A stretch of 64,000 nt of DNA from Pontibacter korlensis (lineage in GTDB: Bacteria; Bacteroidota; Bacteroidia; Cytophagales; Hymenobacteraceae): NCBI RefSeq assembly GCF_000973725.1, contig NZ_CP009621.1, positions 5,139,001-5,203,000 of the forward strand, written 5' to 3'. Position 1 is the stretch's first letter. Each line of letters opens with the position of its first letter. Below the pieces are notes generated by a model. The model ran no database searches. It saw only the letters and a list, made by a program, of their open reading frames with translations, and was not told where the DNA came from. The position numbers and the translations under genes are program-made. Of this stretch, positions 26,896 to 34,804 are shown piece by piece.

Positions 26896-27586
26896 TTACC
26901 GGGTCATATTGTTTAACGCTTTTTCGCTGCCTAAGCCCCTCATAAACAGAAACCGTAAGCAGCAGCATAGCCATAGAATACATAGTATCCTCCACGGGTA
27001 TAGAAACCAGGCGCACGCCCAGGTTATAGTCATCGTTATACCATACAATGGGTAGGTAAGTCAATACTCCATTTACGAGCAAAAAGGGAAGCAAGTGCAC
27101 CAGGTAAGCCAGGTAAAAACGCCCTAGGTAGCGTGTGCCGTAGAAGCGCAGATGCACCAGATGCACTAGCGTTAGCAGGATAAAAGTAACAGAGGTATAC
27201 AGCCGTCCGATACTGAATACTGCAATCAGGGACAGAACCAGCATCAGCACAACAGCAATTGCTTTGGCATAAGGCTGCAACAGGTCCTTCTGGATGTAAG
27301 CATTCAGTACATCGTAGATAAACACGCAGGCGTATGGCACCGTCAGAAAGAACAGCACCTCTTCTAAGGGCAGGTTAAACAGGTATATGCCCGTCAGGTA
27401 CTCTTCGTTAAAGCCCCAGATGCCGTTCCTGGTAAAGAGCAAGTCCCAAACAACGAAAAGCACCCCGTTAGCCAGTATGGCAGGAAACAGTGCTCCCCAA
27501 TCTTTGTAGAAAGCCACCTTTTTGTCGAAAGACAGCAGAAAGGGAAACAGGATGGTGAATATATTCAAGTAGAGGTAGAGGTACAT
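26888..27586 (-). CDS. Lycopene cyclase, fused CrtYc-CrtYd type
   Basis: A 232-residue polytopic membrane protein with an internal duplication: the first half carries LFTRNGIWGFNEEYLTG and NLPLEEVLFFLTVPY, the second half VWYNDDYNLGVR and SIPVEDTMYSMAMLLL. The repeated PxE(E/D) motif followed by a hydrophobic helix is characteristic of the CrtYc/CrtYd heterodimer-type cyclases, here as one chain. It would cyclise lycopene to beta-carotene, the substrate of CrtZ and CrtW. It overlaps ispH by 8 bp. Confidence 0.88.
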   Translation of the reverse strand: MYLYLYLNIFTILFPFLLSFDKKVAFYKDWGALFPAILANGVLFVVWDLLFTRNGIWGFNEEYLTGIYLFNLPLEEVLFFLTVPYACVFIYDVLNAYIQKDLLQPYAKAIAVVLMLVLSLIAVFSIGRLYTSVTFILLTLVHLVHLRFYGTRYLGRFYLAYLVHLLPFLLVNGVLTYLPIVWYNDDYNLGVRLVSIPVEDTMYSMAMLLLTVSVYEGLRQRKSVKQYDPVIV

Positions 27587-27695
27587 GCTTAGCTACTGAT
27601 TTGGAATGATGAGCCAAAAATCAACTGAAACAGGTTTATTGCCAGCCATACCATCAGGATGAATCTTCTCTACTGCCCCAGTTCCTGTTGCGCTT

Positions 27696-28229
27696 CTAAA
27701 TTTTAATGTTCCGGATTTCTTTCTTTTCAGCTTCTGTACAGTGGTCCTTTGTCAGCAGAAAATCGCGCATGGTACGGGCCAACTCTGTCGAAATGCCAGA
27801 ATCGGGGTGCGCTTTCAGGCTACTAATCATCACTCTTTTATCTTCCTCAATATGCTGGCTCAGGTTGAGATAGCGAGGCACATAATGCTCTACTGTAAAT
27901 CTTAGAAACCGAATTTCCGGATGATCATGATCCAGCTTTACTGCCTCTTCAAAAATAGCGGCAGCTGTTCTAATCTGCTTTAGTTTACTGTAAGGATTCC
28001 AGACATACTTGGCCATTACTGCCTCCGAGGCTGCTTTATAGGCCAGTACCACAGGATCTCTTTCTCCATAATCGCCCATCTTCTTGTTGAAGCGCTCGGC
28101 GGCATCTTTACTCTTGCTAGCCTGCAGGTATTCTGTTCTTAGCTTCGGAAGGCTGTAACTGGCTTCATTACCAGCCAGTGCCACTTGTCCTACAAAAAGT
28201 AAAAGTATAAGGGGTAATTTGTATATCAT
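27696..28229 (-). CDS. Unknown exported protein in the carotenoid operon
   Basis: A 177-residue protein with a clear signal peptide (MIYKLPLILLLFVGQVALAGNE). The mature part is helical and contains a TPR-like stretch (IRTAAAIFEEAVKLDHDHPEIRFLRFTVEHY) followed by a charged region. It is not recognised as an anti-sigma factor: there is no internal transmembrane helix. It abuts crtB exactly (crtB stop ends at 28230, this start at 28229), so co-translation is likely. A periplasmic or envelope role tied to pigment production is a guess from position. Confidence 0.75.
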   Translation of the reverse strand: MIYKLPLILLLFVGQVALAGNEASYSLPKLRTEYLQASKSKDAAERFNKKMGDYGERDPVVLAYKAASEAVMAKYVWNPYSKLKQIRTAAAIFEEAVKLDHDHPEIRFLRFTVEHYVPRYLNLSQHIEEDKRVMISSLKAHPDSGISTELARTMRDFLLTKDHCTEAEKKEIRNIKI

Positions 28230-29066
28230 TTAGATCACGTTAAATCTGTACTTGACATAAGAGCTAAGCAGCAATGCCAACTTAGCATTATCAGGTACTC
28301 TTACGCGCTCCTTAAGGATGCGGGTTGCCGGCAGGTCTTGTATCTTGCGGAAAAGTTTAAGGTAATAGACGTATGCCAGGTACACTCCCATGCGTGCGGA
28401 GCGGGGCAGCGCCATGATGCCAACATAGGCATCATTAAAATCATTCAATATATCCTTCTCTATCTCCGCTTTACAGGCATTGCTGAACTTTTGATACTCT
28501 ACTTTTGGAAAATAAACCCTGCCCCGTTCTTTATAATCGCTTTTCATGTCGCGCAGGAAGTTTACTTTCTGGAAGGCAGCTCCAAGGCTTCGTGCCGGCT
28601 TCTCAAGGCGCTTAAACATCTCCTTGTCTCCTTCACAGAATACTTTCAGGCACATTAGGCCAACTACCTCAGCAGAGCCATAAATATACGCATCATAAAG
28701 CATACGATCATACACATGGTCATCCAGGTCCATTTCCATACTTTTCAGAAAGGCCTCAATATATGCTCTATCAATATCATAGGTGTGCACCACACACTGA
28801 AATGCATGCAGTACAGGGTTCAGGCTTAGCTTTTGCTCAATCGCCTCATAGGTTTGCTTTTTGAAGTCTGCTAGCAGCTTTCGCTTATCGTGGCTATGGA
28901 AAGTATCCACAATCTCATCGGCACAGCGCACAAAACCATAGATAGCGTAAATAGGCAAGTGAAATTTCTTATCCAGGGTTTTGATGCCTAAGGTAAAGGA
29001 AGTACTGTAGGCCTGGGTAATTACTTTACTGCACTGCATGCAGGTATCTTTAAAAAGCTGCTCCAT
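28230..29066 (-). CDS. crtB: Phytoene synthase
   Basis: A 278-residue trans-isoprenyl diphosphate synthase of the squalene/phytoene synthase family, joining two geranylgeranyl diphosphates head to head. The two Mg-binding aspartate motifs are DEIVD (50-54) and DMKSD (173-177, within NFLRDMKSDYKERGR). The YAIYGFVR motif precedes the first. Phytoene rather than squalene synthase is chosen because it follows crtI by 20 bp in a full carotenoid operon. Confidence 0.93.
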   Translation of the reverse strand: MEQLFKDTCMQCSKVITQAYSTSFTLGIKTLDKKFHLPIYAIYGFVRCADEIVDTFHSHDKRKLLADFKKQTYEAIEQKLSLNPVLHAFQCVVHTYDIDRAYIEAFLKSMEMDLDDHVYDRMLYDAYIYGSAEVVGLMCLKVFCEGDKEMFKRLEKPARSLGAAFQKVNFLRDMKSDYKERGRVYFPKVEYQKFSNACKAEIEKDILNDFNDAYVGIMALPRSARMGVYLAYVYYLKLFRKIQDLPATRILKERVRVPDNAKLALLLSSYVKYRFNVI

Positions 29067-29086
29067 ACTTAAGAGGGTTTGGCAGA

Positions 29087-30583
29087 TTATACGTTTGCTG
29101 CAACCGGCGGTGCATACTCCTTCAAAATTTCATTCGCCACTACCTGTCCGGATATCAATGAGGGTGGCACGCCCGGACCAGGCACAGTAAGCTGCCCGGT
29201 ATAAAACAGATTCTTTACTTTTTTACTCTTCAGGCTTGGCTTCAGAATTGCTGTTTGCAGCAACGTATTAGCCAGGCCGTAAGCGTTGCCTTTGAAAGCA
29301 TTATAGTCTTGAATAAAGTCGCGATGCGCGTAGCTGCGCTTGTATACTATTGCACTTCGTACATCCTGCTTTGTCAGCCGCTCCAGACGGTCCATCACCA
29401 GGTTAAAGTATTTCTCGCGCAGCTCCTCCGTATCCTGCAGACCAGGAGCCAGAGGAATAAGTATAAATAGGTTCTCGCAGCCTTCCGGTGCTACACTCGG
29501 GTCTGTTACGGATGGGGTGGAAACATAGAAAAGGGGCTTCTCCGGCCACTTAGGAGTAGTATAAATTTCCTGGGCATGAGGACCAAAATCTTCATCGAAG
29601 AACAGGTTGTGGTGCTGCAGGTTTTGTAGACGCTTGTTCACGCCCACATAAAACAGCAGAGATGAGGGTGCCATAACCCTGCTTTCCCAATAACTATCTG
29701 AATAGCTTTGATAGGCTTTGGGCAGCAGCTCCTTCTCTACATGATGATAATCGGCACTAGCCACCATTACATCTGCCTCAAACACATCTGTTTCTGTCAG
29801 CACCTGAGTCACCTGCCCTTCTCCTACATCCAGGCGCTGCACGTTTTGGTTATATAGAAACTTTACACCCTTCTCCTCTGCCAGCTGCACCATTCCTTCC
29901 ACAATCTTATACATGCCACCCATAGGATACCACGTACCCAGGCTGATGTCGGCATAGTTCATAAGGCTATAAAGGGCAGGCGTATTCTGCGGGAGAGCCC
30001 CCAGGAAGAGGATCGGGAACTCCATAAGTTTGATGATCTTCTCGTGCTGAAAAAAACGGCGGATGTGTTTGTGGAACGACTGAAAAACATCCATCCGCAG
30101 CACGTCCAGCAGCAGACGAGGACTCATAAACTCTGTGAGCGAGCGCCCAGGTTTGTATACAAGCTGGTTTATACCTACTTCATACTTGTAAGCAGCCTGC
30201 TCTAAAAACAAGTCCAGCTGCGCAGCACTGCCGGGCTCCATATTTTCAAAGAGCGCCTGCAGTTCCGGCAGCTGGGCTGGAATATCTACAAAATCATTCT
30301 CACCGAATACAACAGTATAAGAAGGGTCGAGTCGGCGGAGGTAGTAATAATCGGAAGTGGTTTTACCGAATTTGTTGAAGTATGACTCGAACACATCGGG
30401 CATCCAATACCAACTGGGGCCCATGTCAAAAGTAAATCCGTTGGCAGAAAAGCTCCGGGCGCGGCCACCAGGACTACTGTTCTTTTCCAGTACCGTTACC
30501 TCATAGCCTTTATCTGCCAAGCTTGTGGCAGCAGATAGGCCCGAGAAGCCTGAACCGATTACTATTACTCGTGTTCCACCCAT
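29087..30583 (-). CDS. crtI: Phytoene desaturase (CrtI-type)
   Basis: A 498-residue FAD-dependent desaturase/isomerase taking phytoene to lycopene. The N-terminal dinucleotide motif VIGSGFSGLSAATSL (about residues 8-22) with a downstream EKNSSPGGRARSF is the CrtI hallmark; the C-terminal signature TGQLTVPGPGVPPSLISG (FAD-contacting) is complete. It lies 24 bp after the sigma-factor gene and 20 bp before crtB. Desaturation number (four steps to lycopene) is inferred from the presence of a lycopene cyclase. Confidence 0.94.
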   Translation of the reverse strand: MGGTRVIVIGSGFSGLSAATSLADKGYEVTVLEKNSSPGGRARSFSANGFTFDMGPSWYWMPDVFESYFNKFGKTTSDYYYLRRLDPSYTVVFGENDFVDIPAQLPELQALFENMEPGSAAQLDLFLEQAAYKYEVGINQLVYKPGRSLTEFMSPRLLLDVLRMDVFQSFHKHIRRFFQHEKIIKLMEFPILFLGALPQNTPALYSLMNYADISLGTWYPMGGMYKIVEGMVQLAEEKGVKFLYNQNVQRLDVGEGQVTQVLTETDVFEADVMVASADYHHVEKELLPKAYQSYSDSYWESRVMAPSSLLFYVGVNKRLQNLQHHNLFFDEDFGPHAQEIYTTPKWPEKPLFYVSTPSVTDPSVAPEGCENLFILIPLAPGLQDTEELREKYFNLVMDRLERLTKQDVRSAIVYKRSYAHRDFIQDYNAFKGNAYGLANTLLQTAILKPSLKSKKVKNLFYTGQLTVPGPGVPPSLISGQVVANEILKEYAPPVAANV

Positions 30584-30607
30584 ACATTGGTTTTAGATCC
30601 TACTTCA

Positions 30608-31123
30608 TCATGCATCCTGCCTGTAAACCTTCAGCACATTCTTCAGCTCCTTACGGGCTATGTGGATGCGGTTCTTAACTGTACCTATCGGAATCTGCAG
30701 TTTCTCTGCTATCTCAAGATACTTGTACCCCACATAGTACATCATAAAAGGAGTGCGGTGCTCTTCGTTTAGATTGGCAATTGCCTTATTGATGTCGTTC
30801 ATGACGAAAGTTGCTGTTCCTTTGTTTTGGGTCACGAAGTTTTCGTCCGTATTTAGGTACTGCAGGTACTCTGAACTATCGATATTGCTACTGCGCCGCG
30901 TTACCTTATTATAATTATTAATAAAGGTGTTGCGCATGATTGTATAGAGCCAGGCCTTCAGGTTTGTACCTGCCTTAAATTTATCTCGGTTCGTCAGAGC
31001 CTTCAGCATTGTTTCCTGCACCAGGTCCTTTGCATCATCCTGGTCTCTAGTCAGGTTCATGGCTGCAGGGCGTAGCGTATGTGCTACATTCTGTACGAGG
31101 GTATTGAATTCCAGAGCTGTCAT
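30608..31123 (-). CDS. ECF-type RNA polymerase sigma factor heading the crt operon
   Basis: A 171-residue sigma-70 family protein with region 2 (DAKDLVQETMLKAL ... NLKAWLYTIMRNTFIN, promoter -10 recognition) and region 4 (YKYLEIAEKLQIPIGTVKNRIHIARKELK, helix-turn-helix). The start at 31123 (MTALEFNTLV) is chosen over an 18-codon upstream extension that would run through the -7 element at 31155-31162. It lies 24 bp upstream of crtI, so it is probably transcribed with the genes it may control, as with CarQ in Myxococcus. No anti-sigma gene is visible next to it. Confidence 0.88.
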   Translation of the reverse strand: MTALEFNTLVQNVAHTLRPAAMNLTRDQDDAKDLVQETMLKALTNRDKFKAGTNLKAWLYTIMRNTFINNYNKVTRRSSNIDSSEYLQYLNTDENFVTQNKGTATFVMNDINKAIANLNEEHRTPFMMYYVGYKYLEIAEKLQIPIGTVKNRIHIARKELKNVLKVYRQDA

Positions 31124-31154
31124 TCTGTTTAATGTTTTATGGTGAAACCATAAA

Positions 31155-31162
31155 CAAATATA
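31155..31162 (-). promoter_or_regulatory. Possible -7 element upstream of the sigma/crt operon
   Basis: Minus-strand TATATTTG (31162-31155) matches TAnnTTTG, 32 bp before the sigma-factor ATG. No TTG lies at the usual 19-21 bp upstream, which fits a promoter needing an activator or alternative sigma, but the evidence is thin. Confidence 0.35.
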
Positions 31163-31284
31163 CGACATGACTGCCAATAAAAATAAATTTGTCTAGTTTA
31201 ATTTCGATGCAGGTTAAACAAATTCGACAAACGTGCCTTCGTAACCCGTGTATGTACATTATTCCTTGGCAAACGACACAAAAA

Positions 31285-31333
31285 AATCCGAGCTCCTACC
31301 ACCGTATAAACGAAAGTGGTAAGAGCTCGGATT
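31285..31333 (-). terminator. Terminator after the MerR regulator gene
   Basis: AATCCGAGCTC (31285-31295) pairs with GAGCTCGGATT (31323-31333) and TACCAC (31297-31302) with GTGGTA (31316-31321), giving a 17-bp stem with small bulges. On the minus strand the stem runs into ATTTTTTTGTG. It separates the crtZ-merR unit from the sigma/crt operon. Confidence 0.85.
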
Positions 31334-31352
31334 GAAATGAGTGAAAAAAAGC

Positions 31353-32228
31353 CTAACTAAATTTTGCGATAAACTCTTTCATGCATTTAAAACGCTGCAC
31401 ATTGGGTGGAAATTCAAGAAAATCATACTGCACCTGATAACCATAGACATAGAGGGTACAATCAGAAAATCGCTTCGACAGCTTGTCTATGTACGCCTGC
31501 ACTTGCTCCCGCTCCGGAGTCGAGGTAAGCACTGTGCATATATACTTTGCTTTAACTTGTTCGTAAGTCAGCTCCAAATCTTTGAAAGGCAGGTGCTGGC
31601 CCATATAGATGACCCGCTGATTATTCGCCCGCAGAATATAGTTCATGTACAACAAACCTAGCTCATGCAACTCATTTTCGGGCAGGTAAAGTATATAAGC
31701 GGGAGCATCCTCTTTCCAGCGGGCAGTTTGCCCATCAATGGCCACCAAAAGCTTCTGCCGGATGAGGTTACTGACAAAATGCTCGTGCGCGGGCGTTATG
31801 TTGCCGGTTTGCCAAAGTATGCCAATTTTGTTCAGGAAGGGGTAAACAACTTCCTGCATTGTTTCCTGAAAGCCCATTTGGATAGTGGCTGTGGAAAGCG
31901 CACGGTCAAACTTATACTCATCCATATCCACCATGGCAGTTACCAAGGCACTTACATGGTGGGCACACTCGCAGGGCTGATCGCACAATTGCTGCACTTT
32001 CTCCAGAATCTGCTCCTGGCCCATCTGTGCGATCTTGGAAATCTTGTAGCCACGCTCGTTGAGGCGTGAAATATTGAGCAGAGATTTCAGGTCCGCATCA
32101 TCGTAATAGCGGATATTGGTTTCGGTGCGCTTTGGTTTTAGGATACAATAGCGCTGCTCCCACACACGTATGGTGTGCGCCTTGATCCCTGAAAGGTGTT
32201 CTAATTCTTTAATAGTGTACTGAGCCAC
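31353..32228 (-). CDS. MerR-family regulator with CarH-like cobalamin-binding domain
   Basis: A 291-residue repressor-like protein. Residues 3-70 are a MerR winged helix (YTIKELEHLSGIKAHTIRVWEQRY). About 90-170 is the helical cap of B12-binding regulators with the W139-x9-E149-H150 motif (WQTGNITPAHEH) used by CarH to hold adenosylcobalamin. About 175-291 is a Rossmann-like B12 domain; its lower-ligand motif reads ExHxxG (E186, H188, G191) in place of DxHxxG, so the histidine ligand is kept. Light-dependent control of the crt genes is therefore plausible. It overlaps crtZ by 20 bp. Confidence 0.9.
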   Translation of the reverse strand: MAQYTIKELEHLSGIKAHTIRVWEQRYCILKPKRTETNIRYYDDADLKSLLNISRLNERGYKISKIAQMGQEQILEKVQQLCDQPCECAHHVSALVTAMVDMDEYKFDRALSTATIQMGFQETMQEVVYPFLNKIGILWQTGNITPAHEHFVSNLIRQKLLVAIDGQTARWKEDAPAYILYLPENELHELGLLYMNYILRANNQRVIYMGQHLPFKDLELTYEQVKAKYICTVLTSTPEREQVQAYIDKLSKRFSDCTLYVYGYQVQYDFLEFPPNVQRFKCMKEFIAKFS

Positions 32229-32706
32229 GTTCCTCCTGTTCCTGTTTCTTCACAATCTCATAAGCCAACCTGAAATAGCGGGGCGCTACCCACAGCATTC
32301 CAAACGACTCAGAACCATTCTTATCTTGCACCTTATGATGTACCTTATGTGCCATGTTCAAGGCCTTGAGATACACATTGGATGTTTTGCCAAACACCTT
32401 TATTCGCCTATGAATAAACACATCGTGTATCAAGAAGTAGGCCAAGCCATACAACGTGATTCCTGCGCCAATCCAAAACCTATAATCAATTGGATCGCTG
32501 CCAAAAATAAAGAATAGCATTGCCAGCGTTCCATAATAGGCAAAGAATAGATCATTCCATTCAAAGGCATGATGATGGTGTGTGTGGTGCGACTTGTGCA
32601 GGAACCAAAGAAACCCGTGCAGCACATACTTGTGCATGAGCCACGCCACACCTTCCATGGCAACAAAAGTCAAAAGCATGGTTCCGATGCCTGTCAGCAT
32701 ATCCAC
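32209..32706 (-). CDS. crtZ: Beta-carotene hydroxylase, CrtZ type
   Basis: A 165-residue membrane di-iron hydroxylase that adds 3-OH groups to beta-ionone rings. The histidine ligand sets are HKYVLH (about 25-30), HKSHHTHH (37-44), HDVFIH (94-99) and HKVHH (about 120), with four hydrophobic segments: the CrtZ/fatty-acid-hydroxylase pattern. Its 3' end overlaps the MerR gene by 20 bp, so hydroxylase and regulator share a transcript separate from the sigma-crtIB operon. It begins 45 bp after the enoyl-CoA hydratase gene. Confidence 0.92.
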   Translation of the reverse strand: MDMLTGIGTMLLTFVAMEGVAWLMHKYVLHGFLWFLHKSHHTHHHHAFEWNDLFFAYYGTLAMLFFIFGSDPIDYRFWIGAGITLYGLAYFLIHDVFIHRRIKVFGKTSNVYLKALNMAHKVHHKVQDKNGSESFGMLWVAPRYFRLAYEIVKKQEQEERGSVHY

Positions 32707-32750
32707 AAAACAGCAAGTTTAAGGAATAGTTTAAAATAATAAGCAGGTAT

Positions 32751-33560
32751 CTACCAGTTTATTTGTTCTTTGTTAAGAAAAGCGGCTATACCGCGCTGAC
32801 AATCTTCGCTACCGCGGGCTACAGCATTCATCTCGGAGGCATACTGCAGGCCTTCTTCCAGCGTCATGCCCTGTACTCGCGCAATCATCTCCTTCGTTAC
32901 CTCCATCGATTGTTTTGAATTTTCAGCACACAGCTTTTGCGCAAAGGCAAACACTCTTTCTTCCAGCTCATCGGCAGGCACTACATAATTAACCAGCCCA
33001 TACTTTTCAGCTACTTCAGCAGAGACGAGATCACCGGTAAGCAGAAGTTGCTTGGCCTTGGCCTCCCCTATCTTACGCAGCAGGAACACTTTAACAATAG
33101 CAGGGATAAAACCGATCTTTACTTCTGTATAGCCAAACTTTGCCTCTGGCACGGTAAACCCGAAGTCGCAGATAGCAGCCAGGCCACAACCGCCGGCAAT
33201 GGCATGCCCATGAATTTGTGCGATTACCACTTTCTTCAAAGTATAAATCATTCTGAACAGCTCCATCAAATGCGTGGAATCAATCAAATTATCGTGGTAA
33301 TCAATTTCCTGAAGGCGCTGTATGTACTCTAGGTCGGCCCCGGCACAGAATACCTTTCCTTCGGCACGTAGCACCAGCACCTTGCTGGCCTCATCTTCTT
33401 CGGCAAAAGCGAAAGCCCGCTTCAGCTCTGTTACAACCTCAAAGTTAAGGGCGTTTCTTTTCTCGGCTCGGGCAAGCGTAATGTATCCCACCCGCTCCTT
33501 CACCTCATAATTTACATATTCCAGCGTCTGCTGTTCAGCAGTATTCATTAGTTCGGTCAT
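32751..33560 (-). CDS. Enoyl-CoA hydratase/isomerase family protein
   Basis: A 269-residue crotonase-fold protein. Family features are GYITLARAEKRNALN near the N-terminus, the CoA/oxyanion segment HGHAIAGGCGLAAICDF (about residue 110) and GYTEVKIGFIPA with the catalytic-region glutamate. The open frame extends 26 codons further, but MTELMNTAEQQ at 33560 is taken as the start because the extension is not crotonase-like. It hydrates 2-enoyl-CoA in beta-oxidation or a related pathway. The divergent TetR gene with a palindromic operator is the likely regulator. Confidence 0.88.
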   Translation of the reverse strand: MTELMNTAEQQTLEYVNYEVKERVGYITLARAEKRNALNFEVVTELKRAFAFAEEDEASKVLVLRAEGKVFCAGADLEYIQRLQEIDYHDNLIDSTHLMELFRMIYTLKKVVIAQIHGHAIAGGCGLAAICDFGFTVPEAKFGYTEVKIGFIPAIVKVFLLRKIGEAKAKQLLLTGDLVSAEVAEKYGLVNYVVPADELEERVFAFAQKLCAENSKQSMEVTKEMIARVQGMTLEEGLQYASEMNAVARGSEDCQRGIAAFLNKEQINW

Positions 33561-33759
33561 GGTCTTGTCTTGATTAGTTGTATGTTTATAGTGGCGCTCT
33601 GTGTTTCCATATACGGAAGTATGCAAGCAACGCTTCATCTAAAAAATCACCACTCGCACACTTATTTGAGCAATCTTAAAATATAACTTTTTTCTACAAT
33701 TTCCCACTAGCACAGCAGCTAAGTTGGCAACCTTACTAAAGTATAAACGTTTGTTAAAA

Positions 33760-33781
33760 TAAATTTGCTAACGAACGTTAG
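33760..33781. promoter_or_regulatory. TetR operator overlapping the tetR promoter
   Basis: TAAATTTG (33760-33767), a -7 element, is followed immediately by the perfect inverted repeat CTAACG-AA-CGTTAG (33768-33781), a typical TetR operator, 28 bp before the tetR ATG. Position suggests autorepression and possibly control of the divergent enoyl-CoA hydratase. The remaining 33561-33808 region shows nothing else. Confidence 0.7.
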
Positions 33782-33808
33782 GCTGTCGATATTTGTAAGG
33801 TAACTACT

Positions 33809-34387
33809 ATGGAAGCAGTTTTGAGCAGAAAAGAACAAATAGAGAAGACAGCTACGGCTCTTTTTAGAACAAAAGGATTTTCTGCCACCTCTATGCGTGA
33901 TTTGGCAACTGCTTTGGGCATAGAGGCTGCCAGCATTTACTCCCATATTAAATCAAAGGAGGAAATTCTGCAGCGTGTGTGCTTTAGAATGGCGCAGGAG
34001 TTTTTTGAGGCCATAGACGCTGCTGAAGCTCTGGAAGGCAGTGCTACTAACCGCTTAAAGCGCGCAATTACTGCCCATGTGCAGGTGCTAACACAAAATA
34101 CAGAGGCTTCAGCGGTTTTTCTGCACGAGTGGCGCCACCTGAGCGAGCCGATGCACGGAACTTACCTGGCACTACGCGACAAGTATGAGGCTCGCTTCCG
34201 GGAGATAATCCGCACCGGCATTGACGATGGAGAATTTGCAGTGCCGGATGAGAAGTTCGCGGCACTTACCATACTATCGAGTCTCAACTGGATCCATACC
34301 TGGTATAAGCCAGAGGGCAAGATGACACCGTCTGAAATTGCCGAAAACTTATCAGAGATGCTACTAAATGGCCTTGCAACCAATTAG
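33809..34387 (+). CDS. TetR/AcrR family transcriptional regulator
   Basis: A 192-residue regulator: N-terminal helix-turn-helix (FSATSMRDLATALGIEAASIYSHIKSKEEIL, about residues 24-54) and a C-terminal helical ligand domain with several tryptophans (FLHEWRHL, NWIHTWY). It is divergent from an enoyl-CoA hydratase gene with a palindromic operator between them, so an acyl-CoA or fatty-acid ligand is likely. The ligand itself cannot be read from the sequence. Confidence 0.9.
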   Translation: MEAVLSRKEQIEKTATALFRTKGFSATSMRDLATALGIEAASIYSHIKSKEEILQRVCFRMAQEFFEAIDAAEALEGSATNRLKRAITAHVQVLTQNTEASAVFLHEWRHLSEPMHGTYLALRDKYEARFREIIRTGIDDGEFAVPDEKFAALTILSSLNWIHTWYKPEGKMTPSEIAENLSEMLLNGLATN

Positions 34388-34445
34388 CAGGCCTTACATG
34401 ATACTTACTCTCACCTTAATACACCTTAACTAAACTACCTTTAGC

Positions 34446-34475
34446 AGCTGAGTCGGAAACGGCTCAGCTCTTTAG
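34446..34475 (+). terminator. Probable terminator after tetR
   Basis: AGCTGAG (34446-34452) pairs with CTCAGCT (34463-34469), followed by CTTTAGTTTAT. Stem of 7 bp with a modest T-rich tail. Confidence 0.55.
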
Positions 34476-34555
34476 TTTATCGGACCTTATAACTACAAGC
34501 TCTGAACAGAGCAGGAAATGTAGAGAAACACGGCATCAGTAGGTGTACTGTAAAC

Positions 34556-34801
34556 ATGAGCTACGATGATTATTGGGACAGCAACAAGATAAGCGAGAAA
34601 GGCCTCAAAGCATTAAAAGAGTTTAATCTTGCCCCACCTACAAAGCATGATGGTCATCATAGAATGTGCTACCTTTCATACTTCAACAGCACTAACACTA
34701 CCTTGCGTACACCATTTGGTCCAACATTATACCATAATATGCATTACAGCAACAATTGTTGTCAGGTGTTTGAGCAGTTAAAACCCTTCTGCATCTATTA
34801 A
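34556..34801 (+). CDS. Small hypothetical protein, uncertain
   Basis: An 81-codon open frame (starts MSYDDYWDSNKISEKG, ends FCIY) between the tetR terminator and the convergent NlpE-like gene, whose stop lies 4 bp away. The N-terminal half is charged and helical, the C-terminal half rich in N, Y, H and C. It has no signal peptide, no recognised domain and no visible promoter. It is not antisense to any other gene, which is the main reason to list it. It could be a short-lived or spurious ORF. Confidence 0.35.
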   Translation: MSYDDYWDSNKISEKGLKALKEFNLAPPTKHDGHHRMCYLSYFNSTNTTLRTPFGPTLYHNMHYSNNCCQVFEQLKPFCIY

Positions 34802-34804
34802 GCT

